Shown: positions 18,195-27,726 of the stretch, in pieces
Numbering within the stretch: the stretch's first letter is position 1
How the letters are laid out: each line of letters opens with the position of its first letter
Assembly (NCBI RefSeq): GCF_030698175.1
Contig: NZ_JAUYNT010000029.1
Span: forward strand, 186,001 to 250,000
Direction of reading: 5' to 3'
DNA length: 64,000 nucleotides
Source of the DNA: Pseudomonas sp.
GTDB lineage: Bacteria > Pseudomonadota > Gammaproteobacteria > Pseudomonadales > Pseudomonadaceae
Made by a program: the position numbers and the translations under genes
Notes under the pieces: model-generated
Told to the model about the DNA's origin: nothing
The model's database searches: none
The model's input: the letters and a program-made list of their open reading frames with translations, nothing else

Positions 18195-21100
18195 TCACAA
18201 ACAAAGCGCCCGCCATATGGCGACAATCACCGCATTCAGCTGATCGCGCTGGGCCTGGGCCAGATTTATCTCACCTCCCGCTGGAGCACCGAAGGCGGCC
18301 ATGGCATTGACCAAGGTATCCACCTTATTGGCATACAACGCCGTACTGCCGACTTGAATGGCATCGAGTTGTTGCTCCGCGCTGACATACCAGTCCTGCA
18401 CGGTGATGCGATCCAGTGAGCCGGTGACATCGATCAGCAAACTATTGCCCTCGCGAGACAACCAGAGATTCTCCCGGGTAATCCCTTCGATGCTTAACAC
18501 ATCGTTGTCGGCTGGCGTGTTGGACAGATTGTTAAGGCTGTCCTGACCATCCCCGGCGGCGAAGCGATAGGTATCGTTGCCATCACCGCCCATTAGGTAA
18601 TCATTGCCTTGGTTGCCGCGCAGTTGATCGTTACCCGAACCGCCGTCGATCAGGTCTGCATCAGACGAGCCGAACCAGTACTGATCGCCCGCCTGCCCGC
18701 CAACCAGGGTTCCGAAGGCGCGCTCATCCGGCAGATTCTGGTAGTTTGGCGAGCCATTGGCATCGGGATTGGTCAGGCCGAAGGCACTGAAGATCTGCGC
18801 GGCAGTGAGCGCGCCACCGGAGGCAAAGGTAATGCTATCCACCACGGAGTCGCCGCCGAGAAACCAGTTCTTCAGCGTGACCTTATCGGTGCCACCACTA
18901 ACGTTGAGCACCAGGTCATTGCCACTCCTCATCAGTCCGCTGCTCACCTGATTGAAGTCGATCCCCTCGAAACGCAGGGCATCGACGCCGCCACCCTTGT
19001 TTTCGATAACATCCTGCCCCCCGCCGGCCGCGAACACATAGCTGTCGTCACCGCGTCCGCCCAGCAGGCTGTCATTGCCAACGCCGCCATTCAGGCTGTC
19101 GTTGCCATTGCCGCCTTCGAGGCGATCATTGCCGGCAGCGCCGAGCAATTGGTCGTTACCATTGAAGCCTTGCAGCAGATCACGCTGAGCTGTGCCATTC
19201 AGGGCGCCATCGTTGCCGGTGGAGCCCTGCACGCTGTTATCGAACGCGGCGGTTGGCGTTGGCATAGCGATGCCGAAGGCGTCGAAAATCTGTACCGCGG
19301 TGAGCTGACCGCCAGTCTCGAAGGTGAAGGTTTCCACCAGATTGTCCCCACCCAGGAAAAAGTCCTTCAGGCTCACCTGGTTAGTGGTGCTGCCATTGAC
19401 CTTGAGAATCAAATCGTTGCCGGACTTGGTCAAGCCGGAAGACACCTGATTGAAGGTGATGCCATTGCTGAAGCGCAGGGTATCGTTGCCACCGCCTTGC
19501 TCTTCGATGCCGTCCAGGCCAGCGGTATAGATATAGGTGTCGTCGCCCACACCACCCAGCAGCCGGTCGTTACCAGCGGCCCCACTCAAACTGTCGTTAC
19601 CGGCGCCACCGATGAGTACATCCTGGCCAGCGCTTCCTGTGAGGACGTCCGCCCCGCCGACGCCCGGCACCGGCGGTTGGCCGCCATCCCCCGGCTGGGT
19701 GTCGCCGCCCCCTGGGTTAGTGTCGCCATCCCCCGGCTCGCCAGTATCGCCGCCGCTGCCATCCGGCAAGGCACTAAGCAGCCCGGCGATCTGCGCGCCC
19801 GTCAAGTAACCGCCGCCGTCTGGCTGGACGTAGTCGATGGCATAGTCCGCACCAAGGAAGTGCTGAGCGACGCGCACCTGCTGCGTCAGATCCTTGTCAA
19901 CCAGGATCAACAGATCGTCGCCTTCGCGGTGGAAACTCAGCCGCGGGCGGTCGATACCGGAGAGAAAGAACACCCCGTCGAAACCACCACCACTGTTGTC
20001 GATCACATCCACCCCGCCAGTGGCGCGGTAGTAATACTTGTCGTCACCCGCGCCACCCGTCATGGCGTCATCACCATCCTCGCCATCCAGCACATCATTA
20101 CCTAGGCCACCGTTCAGCACGTCCTTGCCAGAGCCTTGCGCCTGACCGTTGCCGCCGGAGAGGTAATCATCGCCGTCGCCACCTTCGAGCTGATCGTCGC
20201 CGCTCATGCCGAAAAGTTTGTCGTTGCCCGCCAGACCTCGCAGCAGATCACGGCCGTCATAGCCAGACAGCTGTTCGGCCGCCGCGCTGCCGTCAATCAC
20301 CGCCTTGAAGTCACCCGGCACGCCGTTGGCCGCCACCATGTGGCCGATACGCTCGGCATTGATCAGATAACCGCCATCCGGTTGCACATAACCTATGGCT
20401 TTATCAGCGCCGAGGAAATGCCCCAAGACGCGCACCGCCTGCCGAACATCGCCATCGACCTTGATCAGTAGATCATTAGCGTCGCGACTGAAGCTCAGGC
20501 GCTCCGCACTAATACCATCGGTGAAGAACACGCCGTCGTAGCCACCGCCACTGTTGTCGATGGTGTCGACACTGCCGCCTGGATTGTAGATGTACTTATC
20601 ATTGCCCAGACCACCGAACAACTTATCCTTGCCGGCTCCGCCCGCGAGCTGATCATGGCCATCGTCCCCCTTGAGGATGTCGCTGCCGTTTCCTCCGGAG
20701 AGATTGTCGTTATCGCTGCCGCCCTCGAGACGGTCGTTGCCGTCACGCCCCTGGAGATTGTCGTCACCGACACCGCCAAGCAGACGATCAGTGCCGGCGT
20801 CACCGTCCAGGTAATCGTTGCCGGCATCGCCATAAATCAGGTCATCGCCCGCCCGTCCCCACACCTGATCATTACCGGCGCCGGCGCGAATCTGATCATT
20901 CAACTCGCGGTAACCCAACAAGCTATCGTCGCCCGCGCTGCCCTTATAGACCACCTTGCTCTCCACATCCGCCAGGCTCAGCACACTGCCATCGGCGAAG
21001 CGAAAACTGTCCAGTTTGAAGTGATCGCTCGGCTCCTTGAACCAGTTCTGGATGGTGATCACATCGGTGCGGTTGACATGCCCGATGACCATGTTCAGGC

Positions 21101-22172
21101 CGCTACGACTGAAACTTAGATCGCTTGCCCGGATACCCGCGCCAAAGCTCAGGGTATCGGCGCTCGGCGCAATATTGCTGAAGGCCTCGTTGGCTCGCCG
21201 CTCGATCAGCAGATCACGACCATCGCCCAGGTTGAAGACATAGGTATCTTCCCCGAAGGAGCCGTACAAGCTGTCATTGCCGGCACCACCCTCCAGGGTG
21301 TTACTGCCCTGATCCCAGGCATCGCTATGGGCCTCTAGAGTGTCGTTGCCGGCACCGCCGCGCAGGGTGTCGAAGCCTTGACCCTTGAGACGGTCGTTGC
21401 CGTCCCCGCCGATGAGCTGCCCTGTGCCGTCTAGGCTGTCGTCGCCAGCGCCACCATCGAGCAGGCCATTGCCCACGAGGCTGTCGTTGCCCGCCTCGCC
21501 ATACAGCGCGTCGTTACCGGCACCACCATTAAGGGTGTCGTTACCTTCGCCGCCGTGCAGCGAATCGTTGCCGCCCTCGCCTTCTAGCAGATCAGTACCG
21601 CTACCACCGCTAAGTGCATCTGCCCCATCACCACCGAGCAAATGATCATTACCATCACCACCATCAACCTGGTCATTCCCACCCAGGCCAAAAATTTCAT
21701 CATTACCGCTGCCGGCAGCGATGATATCGGCGTCCGGATGGGCCCAAATGACATCATCCCCCACTGTACCCGCCACCGCCTGCTGCGCTATTGCAGCGGC
21801 ATTGAAAACCACGGCATTGGCAAAGCGGATTTCATCAATGGCGTTCCCAGTAGCAGCCTTGGAGTCCGCCGCAAACTGATTCAGAACTTTAATGGTCTGC
21901 CCACTCGCATCCATACGAATCAAGAGATCATTACCGGCACGGCGTAAAACCACCTGATCCGGCGAAAGATCAGTGAGCACCAGTGCGTCAATACCAGAGG
22001 CATCGTTAATAACGTCGTTGCCATCGCCCAGAGCATAGCGATACGTGTCATTACCTCCCGCCCCAAGCAATTGATCATTGCCCTTGCCGCCAGTTAACAC
22101 ATCTGCAGAGGCATAGCCGGTGAGCGTGTTATCCGCATCATTACCCTGCAATACAGCGCTAAGCAGTTGCTG
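18195..22172 (-). pseudogene. RTX/hemolysin-type calcium-binding protein, 5'-truncated
   Basis: About 1,325 residues are open but begin abruptly in a calcium-repeat block near 22172. Further upstream the frame is only antisense to another gene, and no in-frame ATG suits the RTX part. The visible protein has many GGxGxDxLx nonapeptides and seven modules in which a nonapeptide array ending DxYxF is followed by a hemolysin-related segment (xGxDLxI...W/HF). A Gly/Asp/Pro-rich linker lies at about 19630-19770. The C-terminus appears complete (LVNAMAAFGAP to IVAIWRALCL). No type I secretion genes are nearby. Such proteins are usually exported adhesins or enzymes; here the N-terminal functional part is lost or moved. 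Confidence 0.8.
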
Positions 22173-22607
22173 GCGAGACCTCGCTTCGAAGACTACAAGG
22201 TCGAACATATTTTCAAAGGCGAGAATCACGAACTGATTGTCGAAGACGACAACGAAGACAACTGGTCGCTCTACCGCAGGCAAGCCATCAGAAAACCAGT
22301 CAACTTCGCCGGGCATTACATCGTCTTCGCCACAGGCTGCGGTGGCGGTGCCATATGCGGCGAAGTTCTGGATGCCCAGACCGGCAGAATCGCAGCGTCG
22401 TTTCCCAACGCTTACGAAATGGATAGCCCCGACGGCAGCTATTACGACGCCAGCTTCAAACTGGATAGCCGTCTCATCGTGATTAGCGGCGTAGCTGCTG
22501 ACCCGGAAGTCGGATTGGATGGCGAGAAGCAGCCTAGTTCTAACAGAACGCGCTACTTCGAGCTCAGGGACAACGAACTGAAGCTGTTGAAAATCGTCGA
22601 TGAGTGA
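22167..22607 (+). pseudogene. Conserved small protein, 5'-truncated (signal peptide lost)
   Basis: The open frame of about 146 residues starts on a TTG exactly at the RTX junction. From RFEDYKVEHIFKGEN onward it reads as a genuine protein, with a conserved-looking core KPVNFAGHYIVFATGCGGG (about 43-61) and AxTG beyond. Related proteins I recall are exported, but no signal peptide is present here. I cannot assign a function. It stands head-to-head with the truncated RTX gene, so both lost their 5' ends at the same join. Confidence 0.6.
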
Positions 22608-22672
22608 AATGTCGTACCAGAGATAAATGCCCTCTGGAGAGAAGCCTTGGTTGCAGAAGGGCATATTGGGGG

Positions 22673-22926
22673 ACACCCATTAGCCGGCCCTACCGCTTCG
22701 AGCTGGAGCTGATCAGCCAGCAGCCCGGTTTCGACCTGCCAAGCCTCAGCATAGTGTCGCAACTGAGCTACTGGCCCCTCGCGGCAATCAGCAAATCTTC
22801 CAACATCTGACGGTACCGCAGATAGCCGCGTAGGTGCTGCAGGAGCACGGCATCTAGGCGGGCGCCTATCAGTTTCAACTCGGCCCGACCCTCTACCCCG
22901 AGCGCGACTACTGCGTGCAGCATCAA
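22673..22926 (+). pseudogene. VgrG N-terminal remnant (type VI secretion spike)
   Basis: The first part (22673-22740) reads TPISRPYRFELELISQQPGF then DLPSL, a VgrG beta-domain start. After an internal deletion and frameshift, 22786-22926 reads NQQIFQHLTVPQIAA, stop (22831), VLQEHGI, stop (22855), AGAYQFQLGPTLYPERDYCV. That order matches VgrG: NQRIFQHLTVPQII..VL.EHGI...YxFxLGPxxYPERDYCVQY. Two in-frame stops and a deletion make it a clear pseudogene. The identification rests on remembered family consensus. Confidence 0.75.
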
Positions 22927-22962
22927 ACCACGTTACGTGAATGAGTTCGAGGCCAGCAAAAA

Positions 22963-23421
22963 ATGAAAAAGACGTTCTATTCAGTCCTACTTCTGCTCGC
23001 ATTTGTCGGTAATACCGCCTGCGCCACCCAATCCCCGGAAGAACCATCCACGGCGCGCCCGAATCAAGAAGAAGGCTCTTGCTATGGGTATCTGACCGAA
23101 CTGGTGAGAAGCAGTAATTTTCCGTTCAAGTATGTGAGCAAGGAAAAAACCAATCTGCTGATCGACAACGACACCGGCGACAGCGTGATGGCCCAGTTGT
23201 TTTTCGATACAGATGGCACCGGCACTATCGGTTGGGTGCAATACGACGTGACCCGGCAGCAGCTATTCAACGTTTCAGGCGATGTGGAGGAACCGCAAGA
23301 GCTGACATTCGATGCATCGTTCGCTGCCGAATATGAAACGTGCATAGGACGCCGAAACACTGATTTCGATTTTGACGCAGAACCCACCAGGAACCAGCAA
23401 TGCGGATTACAGATTCTATAA
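22963..23421 (+). CDS. Small exported protein of unknown function
   Basis: This 152-residue protein has a clear signal peptide (MKKTFYSVLLLLAFVGNTACA, cleavage near residue 21). The mature part is acidic, with three cysteines and a segment reading LLIDNDTGDSVMAQLFFDTD. No catalytic motif is seen. It follows directly after the VgrG remnant and overlaps the next exported-protein gene by 22 nt. A role as an orphan periplasmic immunity protein for a type VI effector is possible by context only. Confidence 0.7.
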   Translation: MKKTFYSVLLLLAFVGNTACATQSPEEPSTARPNQEEGSCYGYLTELVRSSNFPFKYVSKEKTNLLIDNDTGDSVMAQLFFDTDGTGTIGWVQYDVTRQQLFNVSGDVEEPQELTFDASFAAEYETCIGRRNTDFDFDAEPTRNQQCGLQIL

Positions 23422-23966
23422 GGGCTAGCCTGCTGGTTCTGGCCGTTTCGGCGGCCAACCTCTGCCTGGCAGAAGACTACTCGGAAAGCATCGAATTTCC
23501 GGACAGCGGATGGCGCGTCGAAACCCAGTGCTCGACCGTCGCCAAAACCACTCAATGCGCGATTTCCGTCAGCGATGGCAGCACCGAGGAGAAGGTGCTG
23601 GACTATCCCGGCGCCCCGGCATCCGCGAGCTACGAGGCGGATGTCTTCCTGCTCACCTTCGGCTGCGGTACCGCGTATTCGGCAACCTACGCCTGCAAGC
23701 TCGGCGGCCACTTGGGCGAACCTTTCCCGCTGGTGGAGGCGGTGGACAGCGAGCGCGAAGTGGTGATGAGCCTGGGAGCTACGTCAGTGCGATTCTACCG
23801 CATGTTCAACAAGAGCGACGCGCCGCTACACGAAATCGCCCCCGATCTTGGCGGCGCCAGCCTGCTGGACAGCGTCGACGACAGCGGCATCGAAGACCAT
23901 GTATTCGGCCTGTCCTATCGCAGCGGAAACGACATGGAAGAATTGCAGTACGAGGCTCCGCAGTGA
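23400..23966 (+). CDS. Small exported protein of unknown function
   Basis: The 188-residue protein has a signal peptide (residues 1-24, ending NLCLA). Its mature domain has paired cysteines (CSTVAKTTQC, CGTAYSATYAC), suggesting two disulphides and a periplasmic location. The ATG at 23400 has AGGAACCAGCA upstream and lies inside the end of the preceding gene, so the two are probably translationally coupled. The function is not recognised. Confidence 0.72.
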   Translation: MRITDSIRASLLVLAVSAANLCLAEDYSESIEFPDSGWRVETQCSTVAKTTQCAISVSDGSTEEKVLDYPGAPASASYEADVFLLTFGCGTAYSATYACKLGGHLGEPFPLVEAVDSEREVVMSLGATSVRFYRMFNKSDAPLHEIAPDLGGASLLDSVDDSGIEDHVFGLSYRSGNDMEELQYEAPQ

Positions 23967-24045
23967 GCATAAACAGCGCCTGCCTGATCCTGAAGTTCGA
24001 AGCCATCCTCAGGGAAACGTCCTCTGCCAAGGAAATCTTCACACC

Positions 24046-24807
24046 ATGAAACACACACTATCCACCACGCTACTGCTATCGCTTGCGCTGGCCGCCACCG
24101 TACAAGCGCAAACGAACACTGTCACAGCCAATAGAGGCGGAGTCACGGAAACCTACCAGGCGAACGCCGACACTGGCGCGCTGACCATCGGTTGGGGCCA
24201 GGAAACCAAGGTGTTCGCCGATGCCGTCGGCAGCGCCGGGGAGACGTTCAAAAACCTGGTCTCGTTTAACGGAGTTCCCGCGCTGACTTACGAAAACACC
24301 GCATCGAGCACATCTTTCGAGGTTTTCTATACCCTCGCGCTCAAGGACAAAGTCCCGGTCATCGATTGCGTGTACGGCAATATCCGCAACGCCCAGAACG
24401 GTGCCTCTATCCGCAAGGCCGTGTGCAATCTGGATAAGCCGCTGTCGAGCGAATACCAAGATCTGATCTTCGCCTACTCGGACAAGTGGATCGAAGCCTC
24501 CAATGCGGTGTCCCTGCAATCCGTGATGGCCGAGCCCTCTCAGCCGGCCGATGCGCCCCTTGGCCGCCTGGGCGAGATTGATGTGGCACTGCGCTATAGC
24601 TCGGTCGATGAGTTGATGTCGGCGACCCCGAAAACCATCGCGACGGCGGGAGCGAAAACCCATGAAGTGAGCAGCGGCAACGTCTACTTCGTGTATGACG
24701 CGGATGGCACCACACCGCTGGTGCTGGATGTGGAGACAGACCCCACCACGCACACGCTGAAACGCCTGACATCGGCGGAGCTGCTACGCGCCATCAAGGC
24801 CAACTGA
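24046..24807 (+). CDS. Exported protein of unknown function
   Basis: The 253-residue protein begins with a textbook signal peptide (MKHTLSTTLLLSLALAATVQAQ). An ORF reading starting 66 codons upstream is rejected because it precedes the signal sequence. The mature part shows no recognisable enzyme motif; two cysteines lie about 22 residues apart (VIDCVYG and KAVCNL). It is third in a run of exported genes bracketed by VgrG remnants, 79 nt after the previous stop. Confidence 0.75.
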   Translation: MKHTLSTTLLLSLALAATVQAQTNTVTANRGGVTETYQANADTGALTIGWGQETKVFADAVGSAGETFKNLVSFNGVPALTYENTASSTSFEVFYTLALKDKVPVIDCVYGNIRNAQNGASIRKAVCNLDKPLSSEYQDLIFAYSDKWIEASNAVSLQSVMAEPSQPADAPLGRLGEIDVALRYSSVDELMSATPKTIATAGAKTHEVSSGNVYFVYDADGTTPLVLDVETDPTTHTLKRLTSAELLRAIKAN

Positions 24808-24854
24808 ACCGCTGGAGTACCCGTAGCCACGCAGCAGATGGCTCCCGCGCGCAC

Positions 24855-24917
24855 CCGCTTTCGCAACGGCAGCTGAGCAAAGCCGGTCGCGAGATCCATC
24901 TGAAGGCCGGGCAAATG
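24855..24917 (+). pseudogene. Probable VgrG C-terminal remnant
   Basis: A short frame reads PLSQRQLSKAGREIHLKAGQ then M. It resembles the (V)G.EIHLKAGQK repeat found in the C-terminal DUF2345 part of VgrG proteins. Only about 15 residues align. With the N-terminal remnant at 22673-22926, it suggests that the exported genes lie inside the ruins of one vgrG locus. Confidence 0.4.
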
Positions 24918-25046
24918 TGGCATAGGGGTCAGGTCTTGCCTTTTGCCTTCGCTATTAGGCGACTAATAAAGGGATCGGATTTAATTAGTCCCTATTGTGC
25001 GCGAGCGTCACAAAAACCACCCGATCTACAATCTGTCAGCGACTTG

Positions 25047-25844
25047 TCAGAGCAGCGACTCAGCCTGCCGGCACACATAGGCGCCGGCGTAGCCGCGATC
25101 CGGATCGCCATACAGCTGCATCAGGTAGCTCTGTTCAGCGGCCCATTTCATCCAGGCCCTGAGCGCGGGGGCTGTGCCGTTGAGGACAGCCACTTTGGTC
25201 AGCCCGAGCCGGGCCTCGCGGCGGGTGTAGATGATCGGCATATTGAGCATGGCGGACGCCTCCGGCAGTTCTGGTACAAAGCGGTCCATGGCGTCCTTAA
25301 ACGGATGACCGCCTATCTCGATGGTGGGCAGCCCCTTGATCACTTCAATGGCGGCATTGATTTTGTTGAGCATCTGCTCTGGGGAAATACGCTGAAACTG
25401 CGCGCGGCCGGCAATGCGCGATTGGCGGACCTCGAACGGTTCAACACCTGGGCAAAGACCTTGATAGGCGTGATTCAGGCAGTGATCAGACGCCGCAATG
25501 ATGCTCAGGGTTTTGCTCTGGGCAATGTTCAAAAACGCGCAGACCTGGCCCAGGCTTGAGCCCTGCCAGTAGCGCTCAGCCGGCAGACTGTACCCAGGGT
25601 CACCCGGCTTGTGATGATCGGCAACCAAATGCTGCTCGTTGCGCAAGGCCGGTACCGAGCATTCAACCCAGACTACGGGCTGACTCCAGTCGATCGCTCC
25701 GCTCAGGTCGCCTGCAACATAGGCGTTGCCACTGACCACGCGGCGGCCGTTAAGCCGGGCATGCGCAAAATGACGCCCCTGCTCGGCCAGCAGTTGCTCG
25801 ATGGTGTGCATCTCTGGATCAAGTGCACCGAGGATGAATTGCAT
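25047..25844 (-). CDS. Conserved hypothetical protein with DHH-like motifs
   Basis: The 265-residue soluble protein is not recognised. The ATG at 25844 is preferred over a TTG 12 nt upstream. Visible histidine/aspartate clusters, VADHHKPGDPGY (about 75-86) and AASDHCLNHAYQGLCPG (about 118-134), look like metal ligands, so a metal-dependent hydrolase is one guess. It is downstream of the hipA/HTH pair on the same strand with a 56-nt gap and could be co-transcribed. Confidence 0.6.
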   Translation of the reverse strand: MQFILGALDPEMHTIEQLLAEQGRHFAHARLNGRRVVSGNAYVAGDLSGAIDWSQPVVWVECSVPALRNEQHLVADHHKPGDPGYSLPAERYWQGSSLGQVCAFLNIAQSKTLSIIAASDHCLNHAYQGLCPGVEPFEVRQSRIAGRAQFQRISPEQMLNKINAAIEVIKGLPTIEIGGHPFKDAMDRFVPELPEASAMLNMPIIYTRREARLGLTKVAVLNGTAPALRAWMKWAAEQSYLMQLYGDPDRGYAGAYVCRQAESLL

Positions 25845-25900
25845 GCGTCTATCCAAAAGGCCAAGGGACTAAAATGAGAACATCCAACTCTGATCTGGGC

Positions 25901-26161
25901 TCAAGTCTTCGGCACTATGCCAACCTGCATGCCAAAGGGATTGAACACGCTATTCAAGGTCTGCACGGTGGGATTGCTTTCGTCATGTTCCAGCTGACGC
26001 AGGGCACGCAGTGATAGCTTGCACATTTGCGCGAACCGGACCTGTTGTAAGCCCGTGACCTCTTTGCGCAGTCGCCGCACTGCAGCGCCGATAGTAATTT
26101 CACCGCAGGCCAGCTGCTGCTGTAACTCGGTCAGAATCTGCTTACGCTCAATAGCATCCAT
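25901..26161 (-). CDS. HipB-like XRE-family HTH antitoxin/regulator
   Basis: This 86-residue protein has a helix-turn-helix in GLQQVRFAQMCKLSLRALRQ (about 37-56), followed by LEHDESNPTVQTLNSVFNPFG, a typical XRE/HipB ending. Its ATG follows immediately after the hipA stop (TAA-ATG), so translation is probably coupled. The order (kinase first, HTH second) is the reverse of classic hipBA. It should repress the operon through the palindromes at 27498-27554. Confidence 0.8.
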   Translation of the reverse strand: MDAIERKQILTELQQQLACGEITIGAAVRRLRKEVTGLQQVRFAQMCKLSLRALRQLEHDESNPTVQTLNSVFNPFGMQVGIVPKT

Positions 26162-27487
26162 TTAGATCAGCTCCCACTTGCCGAGTCGGTTAGGCAAGTC
26201 ACGTAGAGCTATCCGCGGGTGATTCATGGTGGCAACAGGCAAGCCATCATCACGCAGCAAATCGGGCAAGGCCAGAAAGGATTGGGCTGCCGCTCTTAGA
26301 CGCTCAAACAGCTCATCCGGGTTAATCCATTCAGACATTTCAGTACAGGCCGCTCGCCAGTTCACTTCACCGGCCAGCTCAATGTGTCGAGGCCACTTGG
26401 TTGTGCGCGTGACGCCTTCCGCATCCATGACCATCGGAGCCAGGTCATAGATAGGGGCAAGCTTCACACCCGACGCGCTGCGCAGAATCGATGTGTTGCG
26501 ACCATGATTGTCGGAGTTGCCCAAAATCTGATTCAACAGATCGCGCTGCACATATTCAAACACCAGGTCGCCAACCTGCTCGCCCTGCCCAACTGATTGC
26601 CACAGCCTGATCAGGTTTTGCAGCACATCCGAATGCACCATATAGCTACCAGGCTCAGAGACACCCGACAGTGAATACATGGACTCTACGGCAGTTCGAC
26701 CGACCCCTTGTGCAGTAACCTCACGATCGAAACGATGCATCCACAGACTGGGTTTCTGCCCCTCCTCCAAAGCCAGCCCGTCAGCCGCGATGGTATCGAG
26801 GCCCAGCTGGCGAATAGCTCTATAAAAGCAAAATTCACTACGCAGAATGTCTTGATCCGTCTGGCTGGCCTTATTGCGTGCAAACTTCACAAACCAGTGC
26901 TGAACAGCATCTGCGTCCGGCAATACCGCATCGGGATGCAAGAGACCCTGGTGATCTTCAGTCAGCAACAGCTTGGGGGCTTCGCCACCCGCTCCAGTAG
27001 CACCGCCAATGGCAGCGCCCTGTTCATAGGCATATTCCAGGAAGCGTGAGTCACGGCTGACCACCTCGTCTCGCGAGAACCCCAGAACCGGACTGTCAGC
27101 GATAGCGTCTACAGACTCTTTTATGCGCAGATTACCAACGGGCGCCGGCGTGCAACGCCCCAACAGGAAAAGATCTAGATTCAGACTCTCCGGGCGCTCG
27201 CCGATCAAGCGCTTGAGCAAAAATCGCCTAGCCGCTCCAGATGGCAAAATATCGAAGAGAAAGGCAGGCGCCTGCTTGCTCCGCCAAGAATCCCAGCCCA
27301 GAGGGAAAGCAGCACTGACCGTAAAGTTCAATCGGCTGCCGATAGACTCTAGGGAGTCAACCAGATAGCGCTGCTCGTACCCATAGACGCAGGCTCCTTC
27401 CAAGCCGAGCTCAGGGTGTTCAAAACCAATCCTCATGGCATCTTGCCATTTACCGGCTGTATATATTTGTAGAGTGAGCGTGTGCAT
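26162..27487 (-). CDS. hipA: HipA-family serine/threonine kinase toxin
   Basis: The 441-residue HipA-like kinase starts at ATG 27487 (MHTLTLQIYTAGKW). The N-terminal HipA domain includes GGATGAGGEAPKLLL, equivalent to the nucleotide-binding loop. The catalytic motif GNSDNHGRN (about 322-330) and the metal-binding APIYDLAPM (about 343-351) are intact. Known HipA toxins phosphorylate aminoacyl-tRNA synthetases such as GltX; the target here is unknown. It is first in the operon with the HTH partner. Confidence 0.88.
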   Translation of the reverse strand: MHTLTLQIYTAGKWQDAMRIGFEHPELGLEGACVYGYEQRYLVDSLESIGSRLNFTVSAAFPLGWDSWRSKQAPAFLFDILPSGAARRFLLKRLIGERPESLNLDLFLLGRCTPAPVGNLRIKESVDAIADSPVLGFSRDEVVSRDSRFLEYAYEQGAAIGGATGAGGEAPKLLLTEDHQGLLHPDAVLPDADAVQHWFVKFARNKASQTDQDILRSEFCFYRAIRQLGLDTIAADGLALEEGQKPSLWMHRFDREVTAQGVGRTAVESMYSLSGVSEPGSYMVHSDVLQNLIRLWQSVGQGEQVGDLVFEYVQRDLLNQILGNSDNHGRNTSILRSASGVKLAPIYDLAPMVMDAEGVTRTTKWPRHIELAGEVNWRAACTEMSEWINPDELFERLRAAAQSFLALPDLLRDDGLPVATMNHPRIALRDLPNRLGKWELI

Positions 27488-27497
27488 GGCGACTACC

Positions 27498-27554
27498 AGC
27501 AATTTAATGCCTAAAATACTAGCCAACCCCTCACAAAAAGGCAATTAATTGCCT
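27498..27554. promoter_or_regulatory. Tandem palindromic operator upstream of hipA
   Basis: A perfect 16-bp palindrome AGGCAATTAATTGCCT (27539-27554) and a degenerate copy AGCAATTTAATGCCT (27498-27512) have centres about 41 bp apart, close to four helical turns. They lie 11-67 bp upstream of the hipA start, where the HTH partner would be expected to bind for autorepression. Confidence 0.65.
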
Positions 27555-27726
27555 ATTTTACTTCTGGATCGATAAATATTCGGCACTGTAATACCCATCC
27601 ATACGGATTCACTAGCGCTAACACACAGCCGAACATGCGCTGGCTCCCTTTATTCGGGACAAATTGCAGGGGGGGCTGGAAGACGGAAAATTCAAAAAAG
27701 GTGTCAGGAATAGGACAATAGCCATA

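Noticed and set aside
18609-20105. 498-residue plus-strand open frame inside the RTX gene
   Set aside because: It is antisense to regular nonapeptide repeats, which create long shadow frames.
22173-22676. N-terminal 165 residues of the long RTX frame
   Set aside because: They are antisense to the plus-strand gene at 22167-22607 and show no repeat or signal sequence, so they are not part of the RTX protein.
24925-24950. GGGGTCAGGTCTTGCC-type sequence near 24930 and a GGTGTCAGGAAT-type sequence near 27705
   Set aside because: They recall sequences next to REP-associated transposases, but no transposase frame is present and the matches are too short to claim a mobile element.
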